From the NCBI GenBank assembly GCA_035560795.1, contig DATMYV010000015.1, positions 34,556-98,555 of the forward strand: 64,000 bases of DNA. The letters run 5' to 3'. The notes beneath the pieces were generated by a model, which saw nothing but the letters and a program-made list of their open reading frames with translations, did no database searches and was not told the DNA's origin. The DNA is from Longilinea sp035560795. Its GTDB lineage: Bacteria; Chloroflexota; Anaerolineae; Anaerolineales; Anaerolineaceae. The position numbers were made by a program, and so were the translations under genes. Each line of letters begins with the position of its first letter. The first letter of the stretch is position 1. This document shows positions 8,926-16,060 of this stretch, piece after piece.

Positions 8926-9273
8926 CTAGAATCCCATGCCAGGCATGCCGCCAGCCAGCGGACCCATACGGTCAGAGGCTAATTCACGCGATTGGTCCAA
9001 TGCCATATTGACCGCGCTTAAGATCAAATCCTGCAGCATTTCAGCATCGGCATCCTTCAGCATTTCAGGGTCTATTTCAACCCCGCGGCATACTTGCTGG
9101 CCGGTCATAATGACCTTCACGGCGCCGCCGCCCACACTGGCTGTGACGGTCTCATCCGCCAGTTGAGCCTGTACCTGTTCCATTTGTTCCTGCAAGCGGC
9201 GCAGCTGCTGCATCATTCCGCCGCTCCCGCTTGCTCCGCTTCCGCCCGCCGGGCGGTTGAATCCTTTTGCCAT
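8926..9273 (-). CDS. YbaB/EbfC nucleoid-associated protein
   Basis: A 115-residue DNA-binding dimer. The N-terminus is glycine-rich (about residues 5-20), followed by the family helix LRRLQEQMEQVQAQLADETV, the strand segment VKVIMTGQQ, and EIDPEMLKDADAEMLQDLIL, matching the YbaB consensus. It sits between dnaX and recR on the same strand, the conserved arrangement. The start ATG has AGGATGG-type Shine-Dalgarno sequence just upstream. It is likely involved in nucleoid organisation or recombinational repair; the exact role is not settled for the family. Confidence 0.93.
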   Translation of the reverse strand: MAKGFNRPAGGSGASGSGGMMQQLRRLQEQMEQVQAQLADETVTASVGGGAVKVIMTGQQVCRGVEIDPEMLKDADAEMLQDLILSAVNMALDQSRELASDRMGPLAGGMPGMGF

Positions 9274-9330
9274 CCTATCCTCCGTATTGTAATCAGCGAT
9301 TCCCGCACTGCTTATAGCGCCGGGCTTCGG

Positions 9331-10962
9331 TTAATCCTTATCCACGATTTTTCCACCCAGATTGAGCGCCGTGCCCACCATACCATCGGCATCCACGCCA
9401 ATGTCATCTGGCAGCGTCCTGGTCTTGCTGTTGGCCACCGTGCTGGTAACCGGAATGTCAACCCCAAGCACCTGAAGGACAGCCTGGCGGGTCACTTCCA
9501 AGTTTTCTCCGTCCATTTTGGATCGAACAACTTCGGTAGCAAACCCAAGTACCAGGGCCCCATCTTTCAAACTAAAATTCTTAACCGAATTGAGCAAACC
9601 CACGGTTTGCGGGCGGCGATTCTTGGCAGCCGCGCAAATTTTGGCCCAGTTTTGGTTAATGGACTGCAGACTTACCGCGCTGGCAGGCTCCTTGGTTTGG
9701 GTGGGCTGCTGAATTTTAGTTTCTTCAACAGGTGCAGGCTGTGCTACATTGGATTCCATCCGGGCTGTCGTTTGGGTAACAGACTCTTCGACCGGCGCGA
9801 GATTTGGACTCTGCTTCGTGGTTGCCTTTTGCGTTTGCGGTTCAGTTCGCATTACGACTGGCATGGAAACCTGCCCTGAGTTTATTGGTACATTCAGTGT
9901 TTCTGCCAGCGCCAATTCCAACATCAGGCTGGGTTGCCAGCCAGAACGGCCTTCATTGGCCGCGCTATTGAATACTTTGATGGCCTGCAACAATTCTGGC
10001 AGATCAAATCGCGCCGCCTGGGCTGCCATTTGTGCCCGAATTTCAGCCGTCGCATCCACCTGGTCAGCATTGCCCATCTGGACAAGCATCAGACTTCGCA
10101 GGTATTCGACAACCTGACGGGCAAATTGGCGCGGGTCAGTCCCGCTGTCCAACGCCGTGTGAATGCAATCCAGGCCTACGTCGGCTAGTTTATCAAGCAT
10201 GGCAGACACCAGGTCAATTACCGCCTGATTGGTCGCTGTACCAAGCACGCTTTGCGCCTTTTCCAGGGTGATCTTCTCGCCGGTGGAAGCCAGTTGATCC
10301 AGCAGCGATATTGCGTCCCGCATCGCGCCAGTGGACTGCCGGGCAATCAGGATCAGTGCCTCGTCTTCTACCTTAAGTTTCTCAGCTTTCGAGATTGTTT
10401 TGAGGTGTGAAACGATATCCTGCACCGGGATGCGGCGAAATTCATGGCGTTGGCAGCGTGAAAGTACCGTTGCCGGAATCTTGTGTACTTCCGTGGTAGC
10501 TAGGATGAAGATGGCATGCGCCGGCGGCTCCTCCAACGTTTTCAACAGCGCATTGAATGCTGCCGTCGAGAGCATGTGAACTTCATCGATGATATAGACC
10601 TTGAAACGCCCCTGGGTTGGAGAAAAATTGATTTTATCGCGCAGGTCGCGCACATCATCGACGCTGGTATTGGAGGCGGCATCGATCTCAATTAAATCAA
10701 GGAAACGGCTTTCATTCACAGCCACGCAATGCTCACAACTATCGCATGGCCGCTCGCTCAATTCATCCGCCAGGCAGTTGACAGCTTTGGCCAGCAAACG
10801 GGCTGTAGTCGTCTTACCAGTGCCGCGCGGACCGGCAAAAAGGTAGGCGTGGCCAACTTTGCCGCCACGGATTGCGTTTTGTAGCGTGTGGACAATGTGT
10901 TCCTGGCCAACCACCTGGTCCCACAATCGGGGCCGCCATTTGCGATAAAAAGCCTGTGACAT
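9331..10962 (-). CDS. dnaX: DNA polymerase III subunit gamma/tau
   Basis: A 543-residue clamp-loader ATPase. Walker A is GPRGTGKT (about residue 44), a four-cysteine zinc module follows (CLADELSERPCDSCEHC), then Walker B IIDEVHML and sensor 1 LATTEVHKIP. The arginine-finger region SRCQRHEF marks the clamp-loader core. A Thr/Gln/Pro-rich linker (about 365-430) precedes a small C-terminal tau-like domain. I saw no A-rich slippery site strong enough to claim a frameshifted gamma form. It heads the dnaX-ybaB-recR operon and follows a DUF1992 gene with a gap of nine bases. Confidence 0.96.
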   Translation of the reverse strand: MSQAFYRKWRPRLWDQVVGQEHIVHTLQNAIRGGKVGHAYLFAGPRGTGKTTTARLLAKAVNCLADELSERPCDSCEHCVAVNESRFLDLIEIDAASNTSVDDVRDLRDKINFSPTQGRFKVYIIDEVHMLSTAAFNALLKTLEEPPAHAIFILATTEVHKIPATVLSRCQRHEFRRIPVQDIVSHLKTISKAEKLKVEDEALILIARQSTGAMRDAISLLDQLASTGEKITLEKAQSVLGTATNQAVIDLVSAMLDKLADVGLDCIHTALDSGTDPRQFARQVVEYLRSLMLVQMGNADQVDATAEIRAQMAAQAARFDLPELLQAIKVFNSAANEGRSGWQPSLMLELALAETLNVPINSGQVSMPVVMRTEPQTQKATTKQSPNLAPVEESVTQTTARMESNVAQPAPVEETKIQQPTQTKEPASAVSLQSINQNWAKICAAAKNRRPQTVGLLNSVKNFSLKDGALVLGFATEVVRSKMDGENLEVTRQAVLQVLGVDIPVTSTVANSKTRTLPDDIGVDADGMVGTALNLGGKIVDKD

Positions 10963-10971
10963 GCGTTTTTC

Positions 10972-11415
10972 CTAAGAGCGAGATTCATCTGCTGCCGGAC
11001 GCGACATTTCGCTTAATGCCGCAGCTCGTTCAGTTTCCAGATCCAACCGGCTGCGTTGAAATACCGCTGCCGGAACGCGTAAATTGTACTGAGCGATTTC
11101 CCGGTTTAGTGATTCGATGCGGCTGGCAAATAACTCATGTGCAATCCGGCAATCCTCTGATCCGCTTTCCCGGCAGGCACTGCGTAATAATTGGTGTGCC
11201 AGCAGGCGCTCATTTTCAATCGTCATGCCGACTTCAATCCATGGCAGGCTGAAACCATTTTGCCGGATCAGACGGAAGGCCATCCCCCAACCATCTGGTT
11301 CATAAGGGTTCTCCTCCAGGTTTAAGGGTTTTCCCTTACCGGACAGTTGATCGAATTTGCCAGCTTGCAGGGCTGCTTGAATTTTCTCTTCCACAATTCG
11401 ATCGAAACTGCTCAC
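10972..11415 (-). CDS. DUF1992 (DnaJ subfamily C member 28-like) protein
   Basis: A 147-residue protein. The conserved block EEKIQAALQAGKFDQLSGKGKPL, then NPYEPDGWGMAFRLIRQNGF and PWIE, matches the DUF1992 domain found in bacterial YhdN-like proteins and in animal DNAJC28; no J domain is present. The function is unknown. I chose the GTG at 11415 (MSSFDRIVEE) because the domain begins there; longer in-frame extensions run into the 3' end of the upstream gene. It is probably cotranscribed with dnaX (gap 9 bp) and with the lamin-tail gene (gap about 23 bp). Confidence 0.85.
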   Translation of the reverse strand: MSSFDRIVEEKIQAALQAGKFDQLSGKGKPLNLEENPYEPDGWGMAFRLIRQNGFSLPWIEVGMTIENERLLAHQLLRSACRESGSEDCRIAHELFASRIESLNREIAQYNLRVPAAVFQRSRLDLETERAAALSEMSRPAADESRS

Positions 11416-11438
11416 AATGCCCTCATCACCGATAAATG

Positions 11439-11936
11439 CTAAGGAATCCGGTAGGATGCTCGCAATGTACCCTGTGTATCGACCAGTGCAACTAATTCTC
11501 CTGGTTCCCAAATGGCTTCTTTTTGGCCCCAGAACAACTCGATGACCGAATCAACCCCGCTGCGCGTATAAACTCGGATAGCGCCCTTCTTGAGGGTCAG
11601 ATTGGGGAAGGTGTATTCATGGCCATTTTCATCGCGCAGTTTCCAACCAGTGAGCACTAAATCAGTATCGCTGTCGCGTTTTATCTCCACCACCTCGGTC
11701 TGGTAATCCCCGACGCCGAAAACATTATCAATGCTGATTTTTTCATCTCCGGCAGAAAGCGCCGCAGATCCGGCCAGGGTGGCCTGTGATGGCAGGTTAT
11801 TTGCAGGCTGGTTTTGCGCGGCCGGCGTGGCTGTTCGATGCGATTGTTCCCACCAGGTGAGAACCAGAAAGGTGGTCAGTGCCGAAACGAAAACAGTCAA
11901 TAACAGGAAGGGAATCGTTCGTTTCCATGAAGTCAT
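11439..11936 (-). CDS. Membrane-anchored lamin-tail-domain (LTD) protein
   Basis: A 165-residue protein. It has one N-terminal membrane segment (about residues 8-28), a Thr/Ala/Gln-rich linker, then an Ig-like lamin tail domain (about 65-165). The LTD hallmarks are visible: EVVEIKRDSDTDLVLTGWKLRDENG, YTFPNLTLKKGAIRVYT, LFWGQKEAIWEPGE and a final VDTQGTL strand. Bacterial LTDs usually sit outside the membrane as adhesion or cell-surface modules. It appears to be the first gene of the minus-strand block leading to dnaX; why a surface protein precedes replication genes is not evident. Confidence 0.8.
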   Translation of the reverse strand: MTSWKRTIPFLLLTVFVSALTTFLVLTWWEQSHRTATPAAQNQPANNLPSQATLAGSAALSAGDEKISIDNVFGVGDYQTEVVEIKRDSDTDLVLTGWKLRDENGHEYTFPNLTLKKGAIRVYTRSGVDSVIELFWGQKEAIWEPGELVALVDTQGTLRASYRIP

Positions 11937-12002
11937 AGGCGTTATCCTGGTAGAATCATAGCACAGATTGGCGGTATTATGGAAGGATAGGGGTTATAGA
12001 AC

Positions 12003-12479
12003 ATGCCGTATCTGATCGATGGCCATAATCTCATCCCAAAACTTTCCGGTTTCAGCCTGAGCGCCATGGATGACGAGGAAAAGCTCATTCCTTTGTTGCA
12101 AACATTCAGCCGCTTCCGCCGCCAACCGGTTGAAGTGTTTTTTGATGGTGCACCGCCTGGTCATTCCGGTCAGCGCCGCTACGGCAACTTGACTGCACAT
12201 TTTGTCCGCCAGGGTCGCACTGCCGATGATGCCATCCGTCTCCGGCTGGAAAAACTAGGGATTGCGGCAAAAAACTGGAAGGTTATCAGTTCGGATCGCC
12301 AGGTCCAGGCTGAAGCACGCAGCCGGCATGCCGAAAGCCTCTCCTCGGAGGAATTTGCTCACGAACTAATGCAAGTCCTGGAAGCATCTCAACAGACGCC
12401 AGAAGGCCCACCAAAGCTAAGCGCTCAAGAAGTTGATGATTGGCTGCGGCTTTTTGGAGAGGATACAAATAACCATTAA
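12003..12479 (+). CDS. NYN-domain (YacP-like) putative endoribonuclease
   Basis: A 158-residue PIN-like protein. The YLIDGHNLIPKL start supplies the first catalytic aspartate, VEVFFDGAPPGHSG a second, and TADDAIRL the third acidic cluster, the NYN/YacP pattern. Bacillus YacP (Rae1) cleaves mRNA on the ribosome; whether this protein does so is inference. An AGGGG sequence ten bases before ATG 12003 may be its ribosome binding site. A 540-bp interval holding RNA genes follows, so the gene is monocistronic. Confidence 0.82.
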   Translation: MPYLIDGHNLIPKLSGFSLSAMDDEEKLIPLLQTFSRFRRQPVEVFFDGAPPGHSGQRRYGNLTAHFVRQGRTADDAIRLRLEKLGIAAKNWKVISSDRQVQAEARSRHAESLSSEEFAHELMQVLEASQQTPEGPPKLSAQEVDDWLRLFGEDTNNH

Positions 12480-12549
12480 ACGGGATATTGAAAAAATTTC
12501 TTACCTGTATTTAATGTTATTATTACAAATTAGATGTATATTATCCAAT

Positions 12550-12703
12550 AGACACCAGCTTACTGGTATTCCAAATTCGGTGTCTCCCCACTAAATGCAA
12601 GATCAGTGCATCCCCCCTGCATTGGTCGGTGAGAGCAGATGGTGGTTTTCCCTCCCTGAAGGTCTCCAGGCTTGTCCCCCCCAAGCCTGGAGATCAATTT
12701 TTT
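12550..12703 (+). ncRNA. Candidate small RNA with repeated C-rich hairpin loops
   Basis: About 154 nt between a NYN gene and a 6S-like RNA. Hairpin 1: AGACACC (12550-12556) pairs with GGTGTCT (12579-12585). Hairpin 2: 12601-12610 pairs with 12618-12627 (10 bp, including two G-U pairs), loop TCCCCCC. Hairpin 3: 12661-12674 pairs with 12682-12695 (14 bp), the same loop TCCCCCC, then AATTTTTT, an intrinsic terminator. Unpaired TCTCCCCA (12583-12590) and TCCCTCCC (12649-12656) add more C-rich sequence. A TATATT box at 12537-12542 would start transcription at about 12549. There is no credible ORF. Exposed UCCCC loops resemble anti-Shine-Dalgarno sRNAs. The structure is read by eye. Confidence 0.6.
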
Positions 12704-12754
12704 AACGCCTGACCTTTGCAGCAACTTTTTTAATGCAACCCAAATAAAATGTGC

Positions 12755-12760
12755 TATATT
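12755..12760 (+). promoter_or_regulatory. Extended -10 promoter of the 6S-like RNA
   Basis: TGCTATATT (TG at 12752-12753, -10 at 12755-12760) is an extended -10 element; no good -35 is visible. The predicted start at about 12766 coincides with the first base of the 17-bp closing stem of the RNA. Confidence 0.55.
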
Positions 12761-12765
12761 GAATT

Positions 12766-12970
12766 TGCACGAACGGCCTGCTGAAATTTCATAGCCAGTC
12801 AGCATTGTCTGGCAACCGTCTTCTGTGTGGCGCCAGCCACTCCCTTCGGGACACTCTGGGTGCCCCTTTCAGAAGCTTGACGCGCCGACCGCGATAGCGG
12901 CGGCTTCTGCCTCTGGCAGAATCGACGTCGTGGAGAATAATCTCCGAAGCAGCAGGCTGTTCGTGCTCCT
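12766..12970 (+). ncRNA. Structured RNA, probably 6S RNA
   Basis: About 205 nt. The ends form a 17-bp closing stem: GCACGAACGGCCTGCTG (12767-12783) with CAGCAGGCTGTTCGTGC (12950-12966), one G-U pair. Just inside the 5' strand lies AAATTTCATA, then a GCCAG...CTGGC hairpin (12792-12813). The 3' strand holds a small hairpin GGAGA-ATAA-TCTCC (12932-12945). A single-stranded 5' AUUUCAUA followed by a hairpin, opposite a 3' hairpin, is the layout of the 6S RNA central bubble. Further hairpins (GTGGC GCCA GCCAC; CCGC GATA GCGG) form the apical part. 6S RNA sequesters sigma-70 RNA polymerase. It lacks the conserved S-domain motif of SRP RNA and the cores of RNase P RNA and tmRNA. A covariance search is needed to settle identity. 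Confidence 0.5.
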
Positions 12971-12982
12971 ATTTAATCGCCC

Positions 12983-13011
12983 TTGCCGGTGTTTCCTGCT
13001 GATGCTATAAT
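12983..13011 (+). promoter_or_regulatory. Promoter of tRNA-Arg
   Basis: -35 TTGCCG at 12983-12988 and -10 TATAAT at 13006-13011, with a 17-bp spacer, 12 bases before the tRNA. Confidence 0.8.
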
Positions 13012-13022
13012 CCGATTCGCCC

Positions 13023-13096
13023 GCCCCAGTGGCTCAAGTGGATAGAGCGAGGCACTCCTAACGCCTAGATTGAGGGTTCGAGTCCCTCCTGGGGCA
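13023..13096 (+). tRNA. tRNA-Arg (anticodon CCU)
   Basis: A 74-nt cloverleaf: acceptor GCCCCAG / CTGGGGC, D-stem GCTC/GAGC, T-stem GAGGG/CCCTC with the loop TTCGAGT, discriminator A. The anticodon loop CTCCTAA gives CCU, decoding AGG. The base pair next to the anticodon loop is an A·C mismatch (31-39). CCA is not encoded. It has its own promoter. Confidence 0.95.
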
Positions 13097-13156
13097 CCTG
13101 CCTAACTGTAATCGAACTGTAACACAACCAATCTTCCCATAAACACATACCAATGC

Positions 13157-13220
13157 TAGAATTGCCCTCGATAAACGTCTGGATGTCCCCCTCACCCAGG
13201 CGTTTATCGATTTATTTTCT
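13157..13220 (+). terminator. Terminator of tRNA-Arg, or a minimal hairpin sRNA with a C-rich loop
   Basis: A 15-bp stem pairs 13168-13182 with 13196-13210 around the loop ATGTCCCCCTCAC, followed by TTTATTTTCT. It can terminate the tRNA transcript. However, TGCTAGAAT (extended -10, box at 13157-13162) lies exactly where it would start a transcript at the first base of the stem, giving an RNA of about 50 nt with a UCCCCC loop like those at 12611 and 12675. Confidence 0.6.
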
Positions 13221-13224
13221 CGAT

Positions 13225-14046
13225 TCAGTCCATTTCCCGGGTAACTTCCAACATCAAACCCAACCAGTCCTGCCAACCCTGCCGGGTTAGCGGACGTACA
13301 CGCACTTCACCGCTGCCTGTATTGGTCGGCACTGATAAAACGGCACCTTGCAGCCCCGAGAAAACCGATCCTCCCAACAATTGCTCCTCGCCAACCGGAT
13401 AGGAATGGCGGATAAACGCGACCGTAGTCGATGCCTCAGTGCCAGCAAGGATGGCAGCAAGTTTTTTAGCGGCTGTCAACGGCATACCGCCCTGCAACAA
13501 GGCTTCGCTGCCGGCAGTTTCATTTCCGGCATCGCGGGCCGTTTTTCGCGCCTGATCGAATGCTTCCAGCATGACCACGCCTTCTTCCAGCAAGGCAGCA
13601 TCATCGTACAGTTTCACTTCTCCTGCTCCTACCAACCTGCGAACAAGGTCAGTGTCGGCCGGCAACGCCCGAAAGCGGTGGATGCCCTGCTGGGGGATGG
13701 TATGCTCGACAATTAATCCTTTGATCGCGTGCCAGAAGACTCCGCTGGAACGGTCCAAACCGGTATTTTCCATTATTACGGAATAAATCGGGCGTACACA
13801 GGTGCCTATCACTGCAAGAGAAAAATCATCCATCGTCACGCGGCCATCGGGATGGAGCGTAACCAAATTTCTGGCCACCAGAGCACGCCGGGCTGCATCC
13901 AGGAGGTGGGTCCGTTCGATTTCAGTTGCGTCTGGCTCGAAAATACCCTCCATCCCGGGGATTCCACGGGATTTTAATAAAACCAGTAAAAAATACAATT
14001 CTTCCTGACTGATGGTTAATACCGGTTCAGATGTTGTAGCGGTCAT
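13225..14046 (-). CDS. Unrecognised protein, 273 residues
   Basis: I do not recognise a family. The protein is soluble, with no signal peptide or membrane segment. It opens with SEPVLTISQEELYFLLVLLKSRGIPGM, a helix-rich stretch, has a mixed middle (GRVTMDDFSLAVIGTCVRPI) and a Gly/Ala-rich end. ATG 14046 is chosen because GGAGG lies a few bases upstream; the longer in-frame start runs into the neighbouring gene. It lies 10 bases downstream of the cysteine-desulfurase-like gene on the same strand and is probably cotranscribed. The opening is loosely reminiscent of secretion-associated chaperones, but this was too weak to name. Confidence 0.75.
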   Translation of the reverse strand: MTATTSEPVLTISQEELYFLLVLLKSRGIPGMEGIFEPDATEIERTHLLDAARRALVARNLVTLHPDGRVTMDDFSLAVIGTCVRPIYSVIMENTGLDRSSGVFWHAIKGLIVEHTIPQQGIHRFRALPADTDLVRRLVGAGEVKLYDDAALLEEGVVMLEAFDQARKTARDAGNETAGSEALLQGGMPLTAAKKLAAILAGTEASTTVAFIRHSYPVGEEQLLGGSVFSGLQGAVLSVPTNTGSGEVRVRPLTRQGWQDWLGLMLEVTREMD

Positions 14047-14056
14047 TCTCCTCCAT

Positions 14057-15319
14057 TTATTTGTTGGCAGCGATCTGTACAAGGGCATCGCCCAGCCGTT
14101 CAATTTCCTTTTTTGTATTGTAATGGGTTGCGCCGATGCGTACCAGTCCGCCGGCTGCCTCCAATCCCAGGCGTTCAGTTACAGCCAGTGCATAGAAATT
14201 TCCATTCCAGACATTTATGTCCCGTTCTGCCAGCAGCCGGGCAATCTCCTGCGGATGGCGACCCTCCATGGTAAAGGATACCGTCGGTACCCGCTCCTCT
14301 AGGCGGGTAATCTCGGCGGGACCATACACCCGCACCCCACGAACGCCTTGCAGCATGGATAACAAATGCCGGCTCAATTCGAATTCGTAGGAACGGATAA
14401 CGGACATGGCTTGTTTAAGAATTTGGCGGCGGCCGGTGTACTGATCAGCGTACAACTCAAGATAATCCTCGCCGTAAAGATATCCCAACCATTCCAGGTA
14501 TTCAATTGCACCTAACAAACCAGCCATGCCTTCAAAGTTTCCAGTACCAGTTTCGAATTTTCCTGGCGCTTCTGCCGGCGCCGGGCGAACACGGTATGCC
14601 GGCAATTGTTCCAATAATTCCTGCCGGCCGTATAACACGCCCAAATGGGGTCCAAAGAACTTATAGGCTGAGCAGACCAAAAAGTCGCAGCCCAGCTGCT
14701 GGACATCAATCGGTCCGTGCGGCGCATATTGGACGGCATCCACATAGACCAGCGCACCGGCGGCATGAGCAAGTGCAGTCAGCTGTTCAACTGGATTAAT
14801 CGTCCCAACAGCGTTGCTGGCATAACCGAATGCAACCAGCCTGGGCTTTTCAGTTAGTGCGGCTTCGAAATCAGATAAATCCAGCGTACAATCTTTGACA
14901 TGAATGTCCACCCTGCGCACGCTGCAGCCGCGCTCCTCGGCCACCTGCAGCCAGGGAGCAATGTTGGCATCATGGTCCAGGTTTGTCACCACCAGCCTTT
15001 CGCCTGGTTGAAGCAACCTGCCCAGCGAACGGCTTATCTGGAAGGTCAGCGTGGTCATGTTGGCACCGAAGATAATTTCCTCGTTCTGCTTTGCATTAAG
15101 TAGATCGGCCGCGGCCATGCGCGCCTGTAGAATCAACTCATCCGAATCCAGGCTGGTCTTAAATTCGCCGCCATGATTGGCATTGGTCTCTACCATATAA
15201 TGGCTCATCCGTTCCAGGCAAGGGCGTGCGACCTGTGTACCGCCAGGATTATCAAAAAAGACTGTCGAGCGTTGCAGGGCAGGAAATTGGGCGCGAATGG
15301 TTTTTAGGTCCAGCAGCAT
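14057..15319 (-). CDS. Cysteine desulfurase-like PLP enzyme (class V aminotransferase, VC1184-type)
   Basis: 420 residues of the class V aminotransferase fold. The PLP-lysine motif is SAYKFFGPHLG (Lys near 223), the PLP-aspartate region VDAVQYAPHG, and an N-terminal FFDNPGGTQVARP matches the VC1184 subgroup of SufS-like proteins. The mobile catalytic-cysteine loop of true SufS/IscS enzymes is not obvious. No SUF or ISC genes are adjacent, so a role in Fe-S assembly is unproven; it may act on another amino acid. ATG 15319 is chosen for GGAG seven bases upstream; a GTG/ATG extension to 15331 is possible. A terminator separates it from the gene upstream. Confidence 0.82.
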   Translation of the reverse strand: MLLDLKTIRAQFPALQRSTVFFDNPGGTQVARPCLERMSHYMVETNANHGGEFKTSLDSDELILQARMAAADLLNAKQNEEIIFGANMTTLTFQISRSLGRLLQPGERLVVTNLDHDANIAPWLQVAEERGCSVRRVDIHVKDCTLDLSDFEAALTEKPRLVAFGYASNAVGTINPVEQLTALAHAAGALVYVDAVQYAPHGPIDVQQLGCDFLVCSAYKFFGPHLGVLYGRQELLEQLPAYRVRPAPAEAPGKFETGTGNFEGMAGLLGAIEYLEWLGYLYGEDYLELYADQYTGRRQILKQAMSVIRSYEFELSRHLLSMLQGVRGVRVYGPAEITRLEERVPTVSFTMEGRHPQEIARLLAERDINVWNGNFYALAVTERLGLEAAGGLVRIGATHYNTKKEIERLGDALVQIAANK

Positions 15320-15338
15320 AACTTGCTCCATTTTAAGA

Positions 15339-15377
15339 AAAAACTGGGCAGCGAAGGTGATCGCCGCCCAGTTTTTC
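15339..15377 (-). terminator. Terminator of the gene at 15385-15750
   Basis: An 11-bp stem AAAAACTGGGC / GCCCAGTTTTT, with T residues following on the minus strand. It lies eight bases beyond the stop. Confidence 0.8.
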
Positions 15378-15384
15378 ACTAATC

Positions 15385-15750
15385 TTAGATGTGATTATCC
15401 GGGTCATCCCCGGTGTGTTCGAGGTCGATATCATCGGCCAACTGTTGAGCCGTCCGGCGAATCCACAGCAGCAGTACGTGCCCATCTTCTGTGTCGATCG
15501 AGCGGGCTGCCAAGATTGGCGCTCGATCTTCCAAACCAAGGCGGTTTCGGTAATGCAAGGAAATCGAAGTTCCACTATGCCAGGCGCGGTAACATCGTTC
15601 GACCAAAGAAGGTCCATTGAAAGTGCGCAGGCGTGTCAATGATAGGTCGTAAAGAAACGGCCCTTCGTTCAATCCCAATGCCCAACCATCCTGAATACTC
15701 TCGAATGTGGGCGTGGGACCTTCAATAATTGTAATCTGTTCTTCTTCCAT
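15385..15750 (-). CDS. Unrecognised acidic protein, 121 residues
   Basis: I do not recognise a family. The protein is short, soluble and acidic at both ends (opening MEEEQITIIEGPTPTF, closing with several Asp). The middle contains LSLTRLRTFNGPSLVERCYRAW and ends in a probable helix LLLWIRRTAQQLADD. ATG 15750 is chosen over a longer in-frame start because the conserved-looking acidic N-terminus begins there and a GGAG lies nearby. It is monocistronic, ending at a terminator (15339-15377). Confidence 0.7.
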   Translation of the reverse strand: MEEEQITIIEGPTPTFESIQDGWALGLNEGPFLYDLSLTRLRTFNGPSLVERCYRAWHSGTSISLHYRNRLGLEDRAPILAARSIDTEDGHVLLLWIRRTAQQLADDIDLEHTGDDPDNHI

Positions 15751-15900
15751 AAATCTACCACTCCATAATCGCCATGATACCACAATTTTCTGGCATTTCC
15801 AGTCCGTGCCAGGTGAGTGGCAACATGTGAATAAAAACCATCACCACCTTTCGTTTCAGCTCGTTCGCCAAGGATTCCCATCATTTCATCTTTGCTATTC

Positions 15901-15952
15901 AAGCGTCAGTGAAGACGCTTCGATTTGATAATCGCAAAGGCATTCTTATAAA
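15901..15952 (+). promoter_or_regulatory. hsp20 promoter with an upstream inverted repeat
   Basis: -35 TTGATA (15925-15930) and -10 TATAAA (15947-15952), 16-bp spacer. Directly upstream is the inverted repeat AAGCGTC-N6-GACGCTT (15901-15920), and CGATT-N4-AATCG overlaps the -35. It is not a CIRCE element (TTAGCACTC-N9-GAGTGCTAA). The rest of the 310-bp interval between the divergent genes (15751-15900 and 15953-16060) shows no other feature; the leader would be about 100 nt. Confidence 0.55.
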
Positions 15953-16060
15953 TCTTGTATATTTTGCTAGCATTCCTCAAATACTCAAAGGATATGATTA
16001 CTTCATGATCAAGTTTGAAAATGGAAAAACAAATCACCAAATCGTTATATGGAGGAAACC

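Noticed and set aside
9331..10962. Programmed frameshift in dnaX
   Set aside because: No A-rich slippery site followed by a hairpin and early stop was visible, so only the full-length product is annotated.
12766..12970. SRP RNA, RNase P RNA or tmRNA
   Set aside because: The S-domain GGAAG...AGCAG motif, RNase P core motifs and tmRNA tRNA-like ends were not found.
13225..14046. ESX/type VII secretion chaperone
   Set aside because: Only a vague similarity in the opening helices; no secretion genes are nearby.
16049..16060. Earlier ATG for hsp20
   Set aside because: It overlaps the GGAGG ribosome binding site that serves ATG 16061.
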